Shown in pieces: positions 52,416 through 61,653 of a DNA stretch of 64,000 bases. The stretch covers positions 1,736,001 to 1,800,000 of the forward strand of contig NZ_CP073066.1 in NCBI RefSeq assembly GCF_018314255.1, written 5' to 3'. The stretch comes from Lentilactobacillus buchneri (GTDB lineage Bacteria; Bacillota; Bacilli; Lactobacillales; Lactobacillaceae). Both the position numbers and the translations under genes were made by a program. Each line of letters opens with the position of its first letter. Within the stretch, counting starts at the first letter, position 1. The notes beneath the pieces were generated by a model. It did no database searches and was not told where the DNA came from. It saw only the letters and a list, made by a program, of their open reading frames with translations.

Positions 52416-55127
52416 TTATTTATTCCTCAAAAGATTGTCTTTATTGGGCAAGGTTACGGCCAATTTCCCCATCGAAGTGACAATCATTGGCAAGATCAGG
52501 TAGTAGACGCAGACCGTGTAAATGACGATCAATGCCGTTTCAATCATTGCAAACGATGCACCAAATGTGAGGCCAATTGCCAAGGCAATCACGACTAGCA
52601 GAATGTAGCGGACAATCTTGCCGTAACTGGCCATGGTTGGCCGAATCCATTCCAGCAGTGACAATTCCGTGTATCTGAATGACAAGCCCAACGCAATGAT
52701 CTGCCAGGCGGCAATCGCGGTCAGGATGCTGATTGCAAGAATTGGCACCTGCCAGTCAAATTGATTGGTGCCCGTGACATAATGCATGGTCAGATAGGTT
52801 AATTGAAAGCCGGTGATCGCAGACATTACGAATGCAACGGTCCAATACAGCGGTTGGAGAATCGAACGACTGACAACGAAGACAGTCACCAAAATCCCGA
52901 TAATCACTATTGCCAATAAAGTAATGAAATGATGATTGAGTTTGGACTGGTTAATGGATTGTGTAATCGGCTCGCCAGTGAAGGCAACCTCATCTGACGA
53001 CAGCGGAGTTCCCCGCAGCTGCAAGCCAACTTGAGCTTCGAGCATCTTAACCTGCTTAAGGTTGGTTTTGCTGGATGGGGCGTTGTTCATGACAACTTGA
53101 ATGGTGGTAATCTTCTTGTCCTGGCTGGTGTAGTTAAGCATCGTCTGCAAGAAGTCGGTGTCCGCCAGCTGCGCTTTGGTAATGTAATAGACATTGGCCG
53201 CACCGGACTTTTGGAGACCATTCAAATAATCATAGATGTTGTTTAACTGATCAGTCGAGGAATTAACCTGGGAACTGACCTGTTTTAGTTGCTTCTGGAC
53301 TTGGCTAATTTGTTGACTGTAACTCTCAAGATTATTGGCGCTGTTTTGACCGTAATTTTGAATGACCGATCCCTCCGCGTTCAGTTGGCTGATGCCTGAC
53401 GAAACACTTTGTAAGGACTGATTCAATTCGTTAATCTTCTGCTGATACATGCGGACTCTGCGTGAGGCGCCCCGCTGGACGGCGACACTGGAGTTGGCAG
53501 CAACACTGTTAACCTGTGAGGCTAAGCTGGAGCTGTCTTCCACAATTTGATTACTCTTTTTAACCAGGCTCTGCATGTCCTTGACCTGTTGCTTGAGGCC
53601 GGACAAATTCAGGTTGCTGCCGCTGGTTTCGATGCCATTGGAGGCCTGTGAAAGTTGTCCGGTTGCCTGCTTGGCGTTTAACCCGATGGACTCAAGTTGA
53701 TTGGAAACGTAATACTTTTCGATCGGCATCCCACTTGGCTGCGTTAATGAATAAGCGGCACTAACCCCTTTGGTATGCTGAAGTTTAGTGGTTAGTTGGT
53801 CCAAATGCTGCAGGTATTTTTCGTTATCCAAGGGCTGATCGTTTTTAAGGTAAATCGTGATCGGCGTGGCTTTACCCTGTGAAAAATGTGCCTGGAGAAC
53901 GTGGGCCCCTTTAACGGCTTGATTAGTCTGCGTTAAGTTGGTCATTGGAGAAAAGTTCAGGCTGGTATGGTAGAAGTAAATGAACGGTAGGGTCAGATAT
54001 AGAACGACCAGAAAGGCGGCAATCGGCTGCCAGAGTGAAAAATCGGTTGCCCGGTTCCAGAAGTGGGACTTCATCGCACTCAATGGGGCACTGGACGGCC
54101 AGAAAATACTTTCCCCTAAAGCGGCCAGGAAAACAGCGTTCAGGGTCAAGACGGCCAGCATTAAGACAACGTAGGTGATGCCAAGAACCCACAGTGATTG
54201 TAATTGGTCATAGTTAATGAAGCCACAGCAGGCGAAGATGATGGCCAACGCACTGCCGACAATGGTGATTGGAAAGCGTAGGTCGGCAATTGTCTGCTGG
54301 GTGGCGTAACGCGCTTCTCGTTGGAGTGCCAGCACGCTTCTGAGTTTGCGGTAGATGTAGATGTTCCAAATGGTGCCGATCACCACGGTGGCAATTCCGA
54401 TTTCAAGTGGCGTGTATTGAGTGAAGGCAAAGTGAAAATGTTTGGCCAATGCCGTTGAGATACTAAATGAAGTCGTAAATGCCGCAAATAATGTAATGAA
54501 AGAAATGACCGGTGCAAATAACGACCGGAAGTAAATTCCCACAATCAGCATTGAAACCACAAATAATGTGATCAAAATGATGTTGGTAACTTGCGCGGTT
54601 TTTTCATTATTGACGTCGCGGACAATTTCCGGACTGGTGACGTAGGACTTTAATCCAGACACCTGGACTTCACCAACCAATTCATTGGTCAAAACGCGCA
54701 GGGTACTGCTTTTGGCATCGATATCCAAGCTGGCAATTTGGGTGGAACCATCTTTAGACAACAACTGCTGTTTGCCGGCCACGTTGGTGTTGATGGTAAC
54801 GATCTTCTTGATACTGTAAAATGATTGATGGGCTTTGAGTTTATTCAAGGCATTGTCAATCTTCGTCTGCTGCTTAGCGGTGATCTTGCCGTTTGGGTTC
54901 GTGTAGACCACGTTAATGGTAGACGCTTTTCCCAGATTGTACCCCCAATCATTTCGCAGCTGCTGAGCTTGCGCCGGTTGTGAGTCTTTGGAAAAGGTGG
55001 GCTGGCTGTATGACTGCAGTGTATCGGTCACGTTTGGAGCGGTTATAATTGCAATAAATGTAATAATCAGCCATACTAACAGCGTGAATAAGCGATTTTT
55101 GTGTAATTTTGCGATAGTTTCCTTCAT
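52416..55127 (-). CDS. MMPL/RND-family membrane transporter
   Basis: This 903-residue protein has the MMPL layout: one N-terminal helix, an extracellular domain, five or six helices (about residues 180-380), a second long extracellular domain (about 400-720) and five to six C-terminal helices. The second extracellular domain is rich in Ser/Gln/Asn heptads (QQVKDMQSLVKKSNQI, SQISQVQKQLKQVSSQVN), a long coiled coil as in YhgE/Pip-type proteins. It probably exports lipids or hydrophobic compounds by proton motive force. No TetR gene is adjacent. Confidence 0.85.
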   Translation of the reverse strand: MKETIAKLHKNRLFTLLVWLIITFIAIITAPNVTDTLQSYSQPTFSKDSQPAQAQQLRNDWGYNLGKASTINVVYTNPNGKITAKQQTKIDNALNKLKAHQSFYSIKKIVTINTNVAGKQQLLSKDGSTQIASLDIDAKSSTLRVLTNELVGEVQVSGLKSYVTSPEIVRDVNNEKTAQVTNIILITLFVVSMLIVGIYFRSLFAPVISFITLFAAFTTSFSISTALAKHFHFAFTQYTPLEIGIATVVIGTIWNIYIYRKLRSVLALQREARYATQQTIADLRFPITIVGSALAIIFACCGFINYDQLQSLWVLGITYVVLMLAVLTLNAVFLAALGESIFWPSSAPLSAMKSHFWNRATDFSLWQPIAAFLVVLYLTLPFIYFYHTSLNFSPMTNLTQTNQAVKGAHVLQAHFSQGKATPITIYLKNDQPLDNEKYLQHLDQLTTKLQHTKGVSAAYSLTQPSGMPIEKYYVSNQLESIGLNAKQATGQLSQASNGIETSGSNLNLSGLKQQVKDMQSLVKKSNQIVEDSSSLASQVNSVAANSSVAVQRGASRRVRMYQQKINELNQSLQSVSSGISQLNAEGSVIQNYGQNSANNLESYSQQISQVQKQLKQVSSQVNSSTDQLNNIYDYLNGLQKSGAANVYYITKAQLADTDFLQTMLNYTSQDKKITTIQVVMNNAPSSKTNLKQVKMLEAQVGLQLRGTPLSSDEVAFTGEPITQSINQSKLNHHFITLLAIVIIGILVTVFVVSRSILQPLYWTVAFVMSAITGFQLTYLTMHYVTGTNQFDWQVPILAISILTAIAAWQIIALGLSFRYTELSLLEWIRPTMASYGKIVRYILLVVIALAIGLTFGASFAMIETALIVIYTVCVYYLILPMIVTSMGKLAVTLPNKDNLLRNK

Positions 55128-55222
55128 TGATTCGTCCCCTAAATATGTATGTATGAAAAAGGCTCATATATTAAGAGTTTACCATTTTATAAAGGCTAGT
55201 GCGATACGTTTTGGGCGTTTTG

Positions 55223-55231
55223 TGTTATATT
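55223..55231 (+). promoter_or_regulatory. Extended -10 promoter of the choloylglycine hydrolase gene
   Basis: TGTTATATT lies 53 bp before the start. No good -35 is seen. Confidence 0.45.
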
Positions 55232-55283
55232 GGGAAAATTGTTGTGAAATTTAGTCGACCATTTTTGATGGGAGGTTCTTAAC

Positions 55284-56264
55284 GTGTGTACAAGTATTTT
55301 TCAAATTGGCCATGAAGACGGCGCCCATGTGTTGTCACGGACGATGGACTGGCCGCAGCTGGGAGCTCATCCCGTCTTTGTGCCCCGCAACTACGGTTGG
55401 CACTCGGTATATGACGACAAACGTTACGTCACTAAATATGCGACGCTTGGGTCCGGCCACCAGCACGCCAAACGAATTGATATGTCTGACGGGGTTAATG
55501 AATTTGGCCTGGCGGTTCAAAAATTGACCTTTACCAACGGCAGCCAGCTAGTCGAAACGCCGGGTGAGAACAAAATCCATCTGGCACCGTTTGAGCTGTC
55601 GTTCTTTTTGCTGTCCAATTATCGATCAGTTAAAGACATCGAGGACCATATTGAAGAAATTGAACTGATGGCTGACAAGTACAGCTTAATGAAGTATGGC
55701 CACAGTGAATTGCACTTTGCTGCCTGCGATCCAACCGGGCGAATTGTCGTCATCGAACCGGTCACCACCCCAATTGAAATCATTGAAAATCCCTTGGGAG
55801 TCTTGACCAACAGCAACCATTTCGATCGGCAAATTGACAAATTAAACAAGTATTTGGATTTTACCCCGGATTTTGTCAACGGAACCGTCCCTCTCAACAC
55901 ACCGCGGGTGACGACCGGCAACGTGTCCGGCAAGTCAATTCCGCCCGGCTCATATTCACCAGGATCGCGATTTATTCGGGCAGCATACCTGAAGGAAAGA
56001 ATTGACATCCCCCAAAATGAAAATGAGGCCGTGGATAATTGCTGGCACCTGTTGGACTCAGTGAATGTTCCCAAAAGTAAGGAGCACCAGCCGACTTATT
56101 CCGTCTACCGGGCAGCCGTCTGCTGTGAGAGCCGAAATTACTACTATCAGCCATATCACGCTAAATCAGTTGCCAAAATTCAGTTGACGGATGACCTGAT
56201 CAAATCGAATGAAGTAAAGTTTTTTAAAGTAGCTGACCAAATCACCTTCAATGAGTTAAACTAA
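55284..56264 (+). CDS. Choloylglycine hydrolase family protein (bile salt hydrolase/penicillin V acylase)
   Basis: This 326-residue Ntn-hydrolase starts at GTG eight bases after GGAGG, so that Cys2 becomes the N-terminal nucleophile after Met removal. Residues matching the family active site are Cys2, Arg19 and Asp22 (SRTMDW), Asn176 (LTNSNHF) and Arg229 (SRFIRA). It hydrolyses an amide bond in conjugated bile salts, penicillin V or acyl-homoserine lactones; which one cannot be told from sequence. The glucosaminidase gene follows 33 bp later. Confidence 0.93.
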   Translation: MCTSIFQIGHEDGAHVLSRTMDWPQLGAHPVFVPRNYGWHSVYDDKRYVTKYATLGSGHQHAKRIDMSDGVNEFGLAVQKLTFTNGSQLVETPGENKIHLAPFELSFFLLSNYRSVKDIEDHIEEIELMADKYSLMKYGHSELHFAACDPTGRIVVIEPVTTPIEIIENPLGVLTNSNHFDRQIDKLNKYLDFTPDFVNGTVPLNTPRVTTGNVSGKSIPPGSYSPGSRFIRAAYLKERIDIPQNENEAVDNCWHLLDSVNVPKSKEHQPTYSVYRAAVCCESRNYYYQPYHAKSVAKIQLTDDLIKSNEVKFFKVADQITFNELN

Positions 56265-56296
56265 TGTATTGAGGATATGAGCGGGGAGAAATCAAG

Positions 56297-56917
56297 TTGC
56301 GAAAACAAAGTTGGCGGGTTATTGTCATATTATTAGTGACGTTTGCGGTGTTGATCGCGGGCGTTTCCCTGCGTGGGAAGTTAAGTCACCATGCACAGCG
56401 AAATTCCGTGCCAACTTTGGTTCAAAAAAGGCCTGATCATTTCTCGACTCGCCAAAAACGAAGCTTTATCAACCGCGTTGGCACGCCGGCCGTCAAGCTG
56501 TACTTGAAGAATCGGCAAGTGTTACCGAGCGTCGTGATCGCTCAAGCCATTTTGGAATCTCAGTTTGGCACTTCTGAACTGACAACCACCGCCAATAATT
56601 TATTTGGCATCAAGGGGACTTACCACGGTCAGTCGGTCCAGTTCTATACCCGAGAGGTCGAGAACGGTAAATCAATCAAAGTCCTGGCTCAGTTCAGAAA
56701 GTATCCGAATTTGGCGGCCTCAATTGCCGATCACAATCAACTGGTCAGCGAGAAGTTTATCAAAGCTAAAAATATTTTGAGTTATCGAAAGTCGACGCGC
56801 TTGCTGCAGGCCAATGGGTACGCAACCGATCCTCATTATGCCGCCAAATTAAACCGCCTAATTGTCAAATATCAGCTGAGCCGTTATGATTTAAAAGCAA
56901 TTAATGAACGTGTATGA
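56297..56917 (+). CDS. Membrane-anchored N-acetylglucosaminidase (GH73-like)
   Basis: This 206-residue protein starts at TTG behind GGGGAG. An N-terminal hydrophobic helix (about residues 7-25) anchors or exports it. The catalytic domain has LPSVVIAQAILESQFGTSELTT (Glu in ILESQFG) followed by ANNLFGIKGTYHGQSV and FRKYPNLAASIADHNQLV, the standard GH73 pattern. It cuts the glycan backbone of peptidoglycan. No LysM or SH3 repeats follow, so it is a short form. Confidence 0.92.
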   Translation: MRKQSWRVIVILLVTFAVLIAGVSLRGKLSHHAQRNSVPTLVQKRPDHFSTRQKRSFINRVGTPAVKLYLKNRQVLPSVVIAQAILESQFGTSELTTTANNLFGIKGTYHGQSVQFYTREVENGKSIKVLAQFRKYPNLAASIADHNQLVSEKFIKAKNILSYRKSTRLLQANGYATDPHYAAKLNRLIVKYQLSRYDLKAINERV

Positions 56918-56974
56918 CTAGCGATTACATTGTTGACCACGTTTAAATGAAAATTTGTTGAGGTGAATGCCACA

Positions 56975-57739
56975 TTGTTGAATTGGGTTTCTAATTTATA
57001 TGGTCCATTTTTTGATCCTCATAATTGGGAAACGGTGATTACCAGCGGAAGTGACTGGCTGATTATTCTGTCGCTAGTCACGATTGAGTGTTTGTTGTCG
57101 GTCGATAATGCGGTGGTTCTCGCTGCCCAGACACAGGCGCTGCCGACTAAAGTTCAGCGGGAAAAGTCCCTGTTCTATGGCTTATGGGGCGCCTACCTGT
57201 TCCGTTTCCTGATCATTGGGGTGGGGACTTACCTGATTCATTTTTGGGAAATTAAGGTTATCGGCTCGCTGTACCTGTTTTATCTGGTTTACCAATTTTT
57301 CCGAAAAACCAAGATTGTTCGAACTAAGAAACTGGCTGGCAGCAAACGCCACGGCATTTCACTATTCTGGTCGGTGGTCGCCCAAATCGAGTTTATGGAT
57401 GTGGTCTTTTCAATCGACTCGGTTCTGGCTTCGTTGGCGATTTCGTCCAACCCGGTGATTGTCCTGCTTGGTGGGATGATCGGAATTCTGGCCATGCGGG
57501 GCGTCGCTGAAGTCATCATGAAGTTGATGGGGATTATCCCTGAGCTTCAGCCGATGGCCTACGTGTTAATTGCCATTATTGCCTTGAAATTATTCCTGTC
57601 GATTCCGGCAATTGACATTGAAATTCCAGCGACGGCTTTTGGCGGGATCGTGATAGCAGCGGTTATCATTACTTTGATTATTCACTATGTAAGAAAAAAG
57701 CGGAGGATTAACGATGAGCACGGAAATAACGCCGAATAA
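56975..57739 (+). CDS. TerC-family integral membrane protein
   Basis: TTG 56975 is preferred to GTG 56963, because AGGTGA (56961-56966) is correctly placed only for the former; the protein is then 254 residues. It has about seven membrane helices. LVTIECLLSVDNAVVLAAQ and QIEFMDVVFSIDSVLASLA contain the paired acidic residues of TerC proteins, thought to bind metal ions. Family members load manganese onto exported proteins or protect from metal stress. Its 3' end overlaps the thioredoxin gene by 26 bp. Confidence 0.9.
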   Translation: MLNWVSNLYGPFFDPHNWETVITSGSDWLIILSLVTIECLLSVDNAVVLAAQTQALPTKVQREKSLFYGLWGAYLFRFLIIGVGTYLIHFWEIKVIGSLYLFYLVYQFFRKTKIVRTKKLAGSKRHGISLFWSVVAQIEFMDVVFSIDSVLASLAISSNPVIVLLGGMIGILAMRGVAEVIMKLMGIIPELQPMAYVLIAIIALKLFLSIPAIDIEIPATAFGGIVIAAVIITLIIHYVRKKRRINDEHGNNAE

Positions 57740-58043
57740 TTTAGCGGCCGAAACCAACAATCCACTCACCGTGATCGATTTCTGGGCGCCTTGGTGCGGT
57801 CCCTGCAAGATTTTGGACCCCATTTTGGCTGACTTGGAAGCTGACTACGGTGATCAAATTCACTTTGGCAGGATGAATGTCGACGGCAACCAGGAAATTG
57901 CTGAGAAGTACCATGTCTTAAGCGTTCCCAGCCTGGTCATTTTCAAAAATGGCAAAGCTGCTGAAAAGGTGAGTGGCATTTACCCCAAAGATAAATTAAG
58001 AAAATATTTCGATCAAAAAATATCAGAAGTTCAATCAATTTGA
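57714..58043 (+). CDS. trxA: Thioredoxin
   Basis: This 109-residue protein has the thioredoxin active site WAPWCGPCKIL (Cys31 and Cys34) and the cis-proline loop VLSVPSLVIFKNG. It reduces disulfides in the cytoplasm. GCGGAGGA lies before the ATG, within the TerC gene, and the 26-bp overlap implies translational coupling. A thioredoxin joined to a TerC protein is suggestive, since TerC proteins act at the membrane on exported metalloproteins, but this one has no signal for export. Confidence 0.93.
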   Translation: MSTEITPNNLAAETNNPLTVIDFWAPWCGPCKILDPILADLEADYGDQIHFGRMNVDGNQEIAEKYHVLSVPSLVIFKNGKAAEKVSGIYPKDKLRKYFDQKISEVQSI

Positions 58044-58051
58044 CGGGCAGT

Positions 58052-58441
58052 CTACCGAAATGGTTTGATGCCCTTTTGTTTTGCCATGGGCGTCAACTTG
58101 GCATTTAGGATGTCCAAGCCTTGAAGCGGAAAGTTAAATATCGGCGCGATAATGGCTCGTTTGGCAGGATCGGGAACCACTTGGCTTTCTTTGAGATTGG
58201 GCAGCATTTTCGCCAAGTCGGTTTGGGTGAGATGAAGTGCCTTGCTGTAATACATGACTCGCTGAAAGACCAGGTTTTTGAACCACAGGTAGTAGATGAT
58301 TCCAGCGGCGGCAATATACCAAAAGATTGTCCAAGTGATGCCAATTTTGGCTGGGGACAGGATATTGGTGAAGAAAGCCAAGATAATAAAGGCACAATAT
58401 GTTAAAATGCTAATTATGGTTAGTTTAGATTTTGTTGACAT
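58052..58441 (-). CDS. Small membrane protein of unknown function
   Basis: ATG 58441 gives a 129-residue protein, beginning MSTKSKLTIIS, with two membrane helices (about residues 8-27 and 33-52) and a cytoplasmic tail of about 75 residues. The open frame extends further upstream, but this overlaps the GNAT gene start region and lacks hydrophobic or conserved sequence. No family recognised. It is convergent with trxA and divergent from the GNAT gene. Confidence 0.6.
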   Translation of the reverse strand: MSTKSKLTIISILTYCAFIILAFFTNILSPAKIGITWTIFWYIAAAGIIYYLWFKNLVFQRVMYYSKALHLTQTDLAKMLPNLKESQVVPDPAKRAIIAPIFNFPLQGLDILNAKLTPMAKQKGIKPFR

Positions 58442-58529
58442 GATTGACCAACTTTCATAACGAAATTTGTGATACCATTTAGATATAATTATAGACAAGT
58501 TGGAAAAATATAGATAGTGAGATGAAATT

Positions 58530-59084
58530 GTGAAATTTTCAGTAGAGACAATTGATCGCAAAGATTATGCGGCTGTACGAGGTATTATCGCAGATAGTTA
58601 TCAAAATGACGGGCCCAACACAGATGGTGACGAGGTTGACATGGTTGATCGTCTGCGCGACAGTGAATCCTATCATGATCAATTTGAAGTGGTGGCCAAA
58701 GATCACGATCATCGAGTGGTTGGCCATGCATTGATGGTCCCGGCCGAAGTTCGTTCTGCGACAGGCAAATTTCCAATTGTTTCCATTGTTGAGATTGGTG
58801 TTTTACACGGCTATCGAAACGACGGGATTGGTCAGGAAATGGTCATCGAATTAGAAACTCGGGCCCGCTTAGCCGGCTATCATGCGGTCAGCGCAATCGA
58901 TCATTCTGATTTCTTCTTTAAAAACAACTATGTGCCTGCTGATAATTTCAATATCCTGCCAACGGTGGCGGTTGATTTCAATGATAATTTGATCAAGCCA
59001 TTGTTCGACGGGGCCCTATATCAAAAGGGCGGCAAGATTTACTATCCCGAAGAATTCTTTGGGATTCGCAGCACCAACTATTAA
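58530..59084 (+). CDS. GNAT-family N-acetyltransferase
   Basis: This 184-residue protein starts at GTG with a weak GTGAGATGA-type site. It has the GNAT pattern: DYAAVRGIIADSY at the start, IVSIVEIGVLHGYRNDGIGQEMV (core VLHGYRNDGIG, about residues 91-101) for acetyl-CoA binding, and YHAVSAIDHSDFFFKNNYVPA near the end, recalling YhbS-like members. Substrate unknown. The T-box leader of the next gene begins just after it. Confidence 0.83.
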   Translation: MKFSVETIDRKDYAAVRGIIADSYQNDGPNTDGDEVDMVDRLRDSESYHDQFEVVAKDHDHRVVGHALMVPAEVRSATGKFPIVSIVEIGVLHGYRNDGIGQEMVIELETRARLAGYHAVSAIDHSDFFFKNNYVPADNFNILPTVAVDFNDNLIKPLFDGALYQKGGKIYYPEEFFGIRSTNY

Positions 59085-59098
59085 TTTAATCATTCAAT

Positions 59099-59310
59099 GC
59101 CACATGAAGTAGTTCATTCATCTGAGGGTCAGAAAGCCGGTGGGAGATGCGAATCGGTCAGGATGGATTAACGAAATACCGTGGCGGAGTTTAACGGATA
59201 ATAACTAGAGCCGATATCATCTAGTGAGTGAGCTGTACATGTGCAGCTAAACTGGGTGGTACCACGCTGAAGCGTCCCTTAGTCTATTTTTGGATTGAGG
59301 GACGCTTTTT
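59099..59310 (+). ncRNA. T-box riboswitch, probably tyrosine-specific
   Basis: Stem I is closed by GCCAC (59099-59103) and GTGGC (59182-59186). AGTA on the 5' side and GAAATACC on the 3' side form the specifier loop; UAC (59178-59180) would read tyrosine. The distal loop sequence AGAAAGCCGG...GATGCGAATCGGT is typical. The T-box itself, AACTGGGTGGTACCACG (59249-59265), has UGGU, pairing with an ACCA tRNA end. The terminator AGCGTCCCT/AGGGACGCT with TTTTT ends at about 59310. An overlapping AUA reading is possible, but UAC fits the downstream NhaC-type gene. Confidence 0.93.
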
Positions 59311-59329
59311 ATATGGAGGAGTATGTGTA

Positions 59330-60727
59330 ATGGAAAATGATGTTAAAGAACCAACGATTAGTTTAACCGAGGGCATTGTCGTTCTACTGATGATGCTATT
59401 GATTATGGGCTTCAGTGTGATCAAGCTGCAAATTTCACCGCAAATTCCAATTTTGTTTGTGATTCTGCTGTTGATTGCCTGGGCTAAAGTTCGCCGCTTT
59501 TCTTGGGACTCTGTCAATCAGGGCATCATCAACGGGATTTCAACCGGGATTATTCCGATGTTTATTTTTATTTTGATCGGGGCTTTGATTAGCTCATGGA
59601 TCGCTGCCGGGGTGATTCCATCACTGATGGTCTATGGTTTTCATTTGATTAGTGCCGAGTGGTTCCTGCCATCGGTCTTTCTGGTTTGTACGATTGTTGG
59701 TACCGCCATTGGGAGTGCCTTTACGGTTGTCTCGACCATCGGGATCGCCTTTCTTGGGATGGGGCTCACCATGGGCATTAATCCGGCCATGATTGCCGGG
59801 GCGGTCATTTCCGGGGCAATCTTTGGCGATAAGACCTCGCCGTTGTCGGATTCAACCAACTTGGCTGCTGCGGTAGTGGGTGCTGATTTATTCAGTCACA
59901 TTCGCAATCTGATGTGGTCAACGATTCCGGCGTTCTTCACATCATTGATTGTCTTCTTTTTGATTGGCCGCACCAATGCGCAACTCAATACCGCTTCAAT
60001 TGACCGAACGATCAACGTTTTGACCGAGCATTTCAGCATTTCCTTGTGGGCATTTGTTCCTATTGTGTTGATGTTCTTATGTGCTTGGCGAAAAATTCCG
60101 GCCATTCCAACACTGTTTATCAATATTTTGGTAGCGGTCGGGATGCTGTACGTTGAGGAACCCAAGACCAAGATTCAAGCAGTCGTCAACACGTTGACCA
60201 ATGGCTATGTGTCCCATACTGGCAATAAAAATGTCGATCAATTATTGACTCGTGGCGGAATTGCCAGCATGATGGCGACCATTGCCTTGATCATTTCAGC
60301 CCTGGCCCTGGGTGGTTTGTTGATGAAATTCGGTGTGATTGATGCTGTGATGGGGCCATTATCACGGAAGCTGCAGTCAAATGGCTCGCTCATTTTGGCC
60401 GTTATCCTCAGTGGCATTGGTGTCAATGTCTTTGTTGGGGAACAGTATTTATCGGTCATTTTACCTGGGAATGCCTTTAAATCAACTTTTGATAAAGCAA
60501 AATTAGCGCCGGTTGCCCTGAGTCGGGCTCTTGAAGATGGCGGCACGGTGATTAATTACTTGATTCCATGGGGCGTGGCAGGTGTTTTTGCCGCCAATAC
60601 GCTTCAAGTTTCCACGATTTCTTACCTGCCATTTGCGATATTTAGTCTTTCTTCACCAATTTTTTCGATCATCAGCGGTTTCACCGGCATCGGTTTGAAA
60701 CATTTGAAAATGCATGAAAACGGTTAG
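59330..60727 (+). CDS. NhaC-family transporter under T-box control (putative tyrosine transporter)
   Basis: ATG 59330 follows GGAGGA by nine bases; the frame upstream runs through the T-box and is not coding. The 465-residue protein has about 11 membrane helices and NhaC features such as GSAFTVVSTIGIAFLGMG and GAIFGDKTSPLSDSTNLAAAVV (core FGDKTSPLSDS). NhaC proteins are usually Na+/H+ antiporters, but those controlled by tyrosine T-boxes in Firmicutes have been proposed to carry tyrosine. The leader here supports that idea; it is inference. Confidence 0.9.
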   Translation: MENDVKEPTISLTEGIVVLLMMLLIMGFSVIKLQISPQIPILFVILLLIAWAKVRRFSWDSVNQGIINGISTGIIPMFIFILIGALISSWIAAGVIPSLMVYGFHLISAEWFLPSVFLVCTIVGTAIGSAFTVVSTIGIAFLGMGLTMGINPAMIAGAVISGAIFGDKTSPLSDSTNLAAAVVGADLFSHIRNLMWSTIPAFFTSLIVFFLIGRTNAQLNTASIDRTINVLTEHFSISLWAFVPIVLMFLCAWRKIPAIPTLFINILVAVGMLYVEEPKTKIQAVVNTLTNGYVSHTGNKNVDQLLTRGGIASMMATIALIISALALGGLLMKFGVIDAVMGPLSRKLQSNGSLILAVILSGIGVNVFVGEQYLSVILPGNAFKSTFDKAKLAPVALSRALEDGGTVINYLIPWGVAGVFAANTLQVSTISYLPFAIFSLSSPIFSIISGFTGIGLKHLKMHENG

Positions 60728-60935
60728 CATTGCTACTTTAACAACGTTTTACCTAAATACTGGTCATTCTTAATTTAACAAACATTACTCACTCGTTACA
60801 TTAGTTACGCGGAGACGGTTTTTCTTAATACGCGTGATATTGGATGGTAACTTCGTAACTATACACTATGTATTGTTGATCGACGAGGTCAACAAAAATT
60901 CTAGACACAGAACACAGATATAGGAGTGTGTAATT

Positions 60936-61550
60936 TTGAAAAAAGTATTATCTATGATCTTCGCTACTTCAGCCGCAGCTATTGGTTTATTCTTCGCAGG
61001 ATCCGCATATGCTTCAGCAAGCACAGTAGTTACAGTTAAGTCAGGCGACACCGTTTGGGGAATCTCACAACAATATAATTCCTCAGTAAAGGCTATCGAG
61101 AGCGCAAACAACCTTCAGGATGCAAACGTCATTCAAGTTGGTCAGCAATTAACAATTCCTTCAGCTGACACCGCATCAAATACTCAAGGTAGTGCACATG
61201 CAGCAACCGCAACGACTCAACAGACTCAGAGTTACAGCCAACCAGCTCAAACTCAAACCAACCAAGCACAGACTAGCCAAGCATCAACTTCAACTAGCAC
61301 TGCTACCAGCGGTTCAGTTGCTGAACAAGCAGCTCAATTGATGGAACAAAAGACTGGTGTTTCAGCATCAACTTGGATGGCCATCAGTTACCGTGAATCA
61401 AGAAACAACCCAACAGCACAAAACCCAAGCTCAACTGCTCACGGTTTGTACCAATCACTTTACACAACAAGTAATGACTGGCGCGAACAAGTAAACGACG
61501 CAGCACGGATTTACCATTCACAAGGAATGGGTGCTTGGGCATTAAATTAA
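60936..61550 (+). CDS. Secreted LysM-domain transglycosylase-like protein
   Basis: This 204-residue protein has a signal peptide (cleavage near AYASA, about residue 28), one LysM domain (VVTVKSGDTVWGISQQYN to QVGQQLTIPS, about 31-74), a Gln/Thr/Ser-rich linker (about 75-125) and a C-terminal SLT-like domain with WMAISYRESRNNPTAQN, where the Glu of YRES is the expected catalytic residue. It is related to lactobacillus APF/Sep proteins and should bind and cut peptidoglycan. TAGGAGTG precedes the start. The stop is immediately followed by a structured intergenic element. Confidence 0.9.
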   Translation: MKKVLSMIFATSAAAIGLFFAGSAYASASTVVTVKSGDTVWGISQQYNSSVKAIESANNLQDANVIQVGQQLTIPSADTASNTQGSAHAATATTQQTQSYSQPAQTQTNQAQTSQASTSTSTATSGSVAEQAAQLMEQKTGVSASTWMAISYRESRNNPTAQNPSSTAHGLYQSLYTTSNDWREQVNDAARIYHSQGMGAWALN

Positions 61551-61653
61551 GAGCGTGAAGAGCCCCGGGTTGATCCCGGAGCACAAGGGAAGGCGGCCAA
61601 TGATGAACTTGTTCATCGTTGGTCGTCTTTTCTTGTGCAGTAGGGATCAGGGG
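61551..61653 (+). repeat. Structured intergenic element, copy B (behind the LysM gene)
   Basis: It begins GAGCGTGAAG directly after the stop. CCCC (61563-61566) pairs with GGGG, GGGT bulges on the 5' strand, and TGATCCC (61571-61577) pairs with GGGATCA (61643-61649). The top hairpin starts CACAAG/CTTGTG and ends GATGAAC/GTTCATC. Compared with copy A, one stem pair changes from C:G to T:A with both partners altered. Confidence 0.83.

Noticed and set aside
58442-58561. Forty-residue N-terminal extension of the small membrane protein
   Set aside because: It overlaps the start of the divergent GNAT gene and shows no conserved or hydrophobic pattern.
59228-59329. Upstream extension of the NhaC frame
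   Set aside because: It runs through the T-box and its terminator; the true ATG at 59330 has a good ribosome site.
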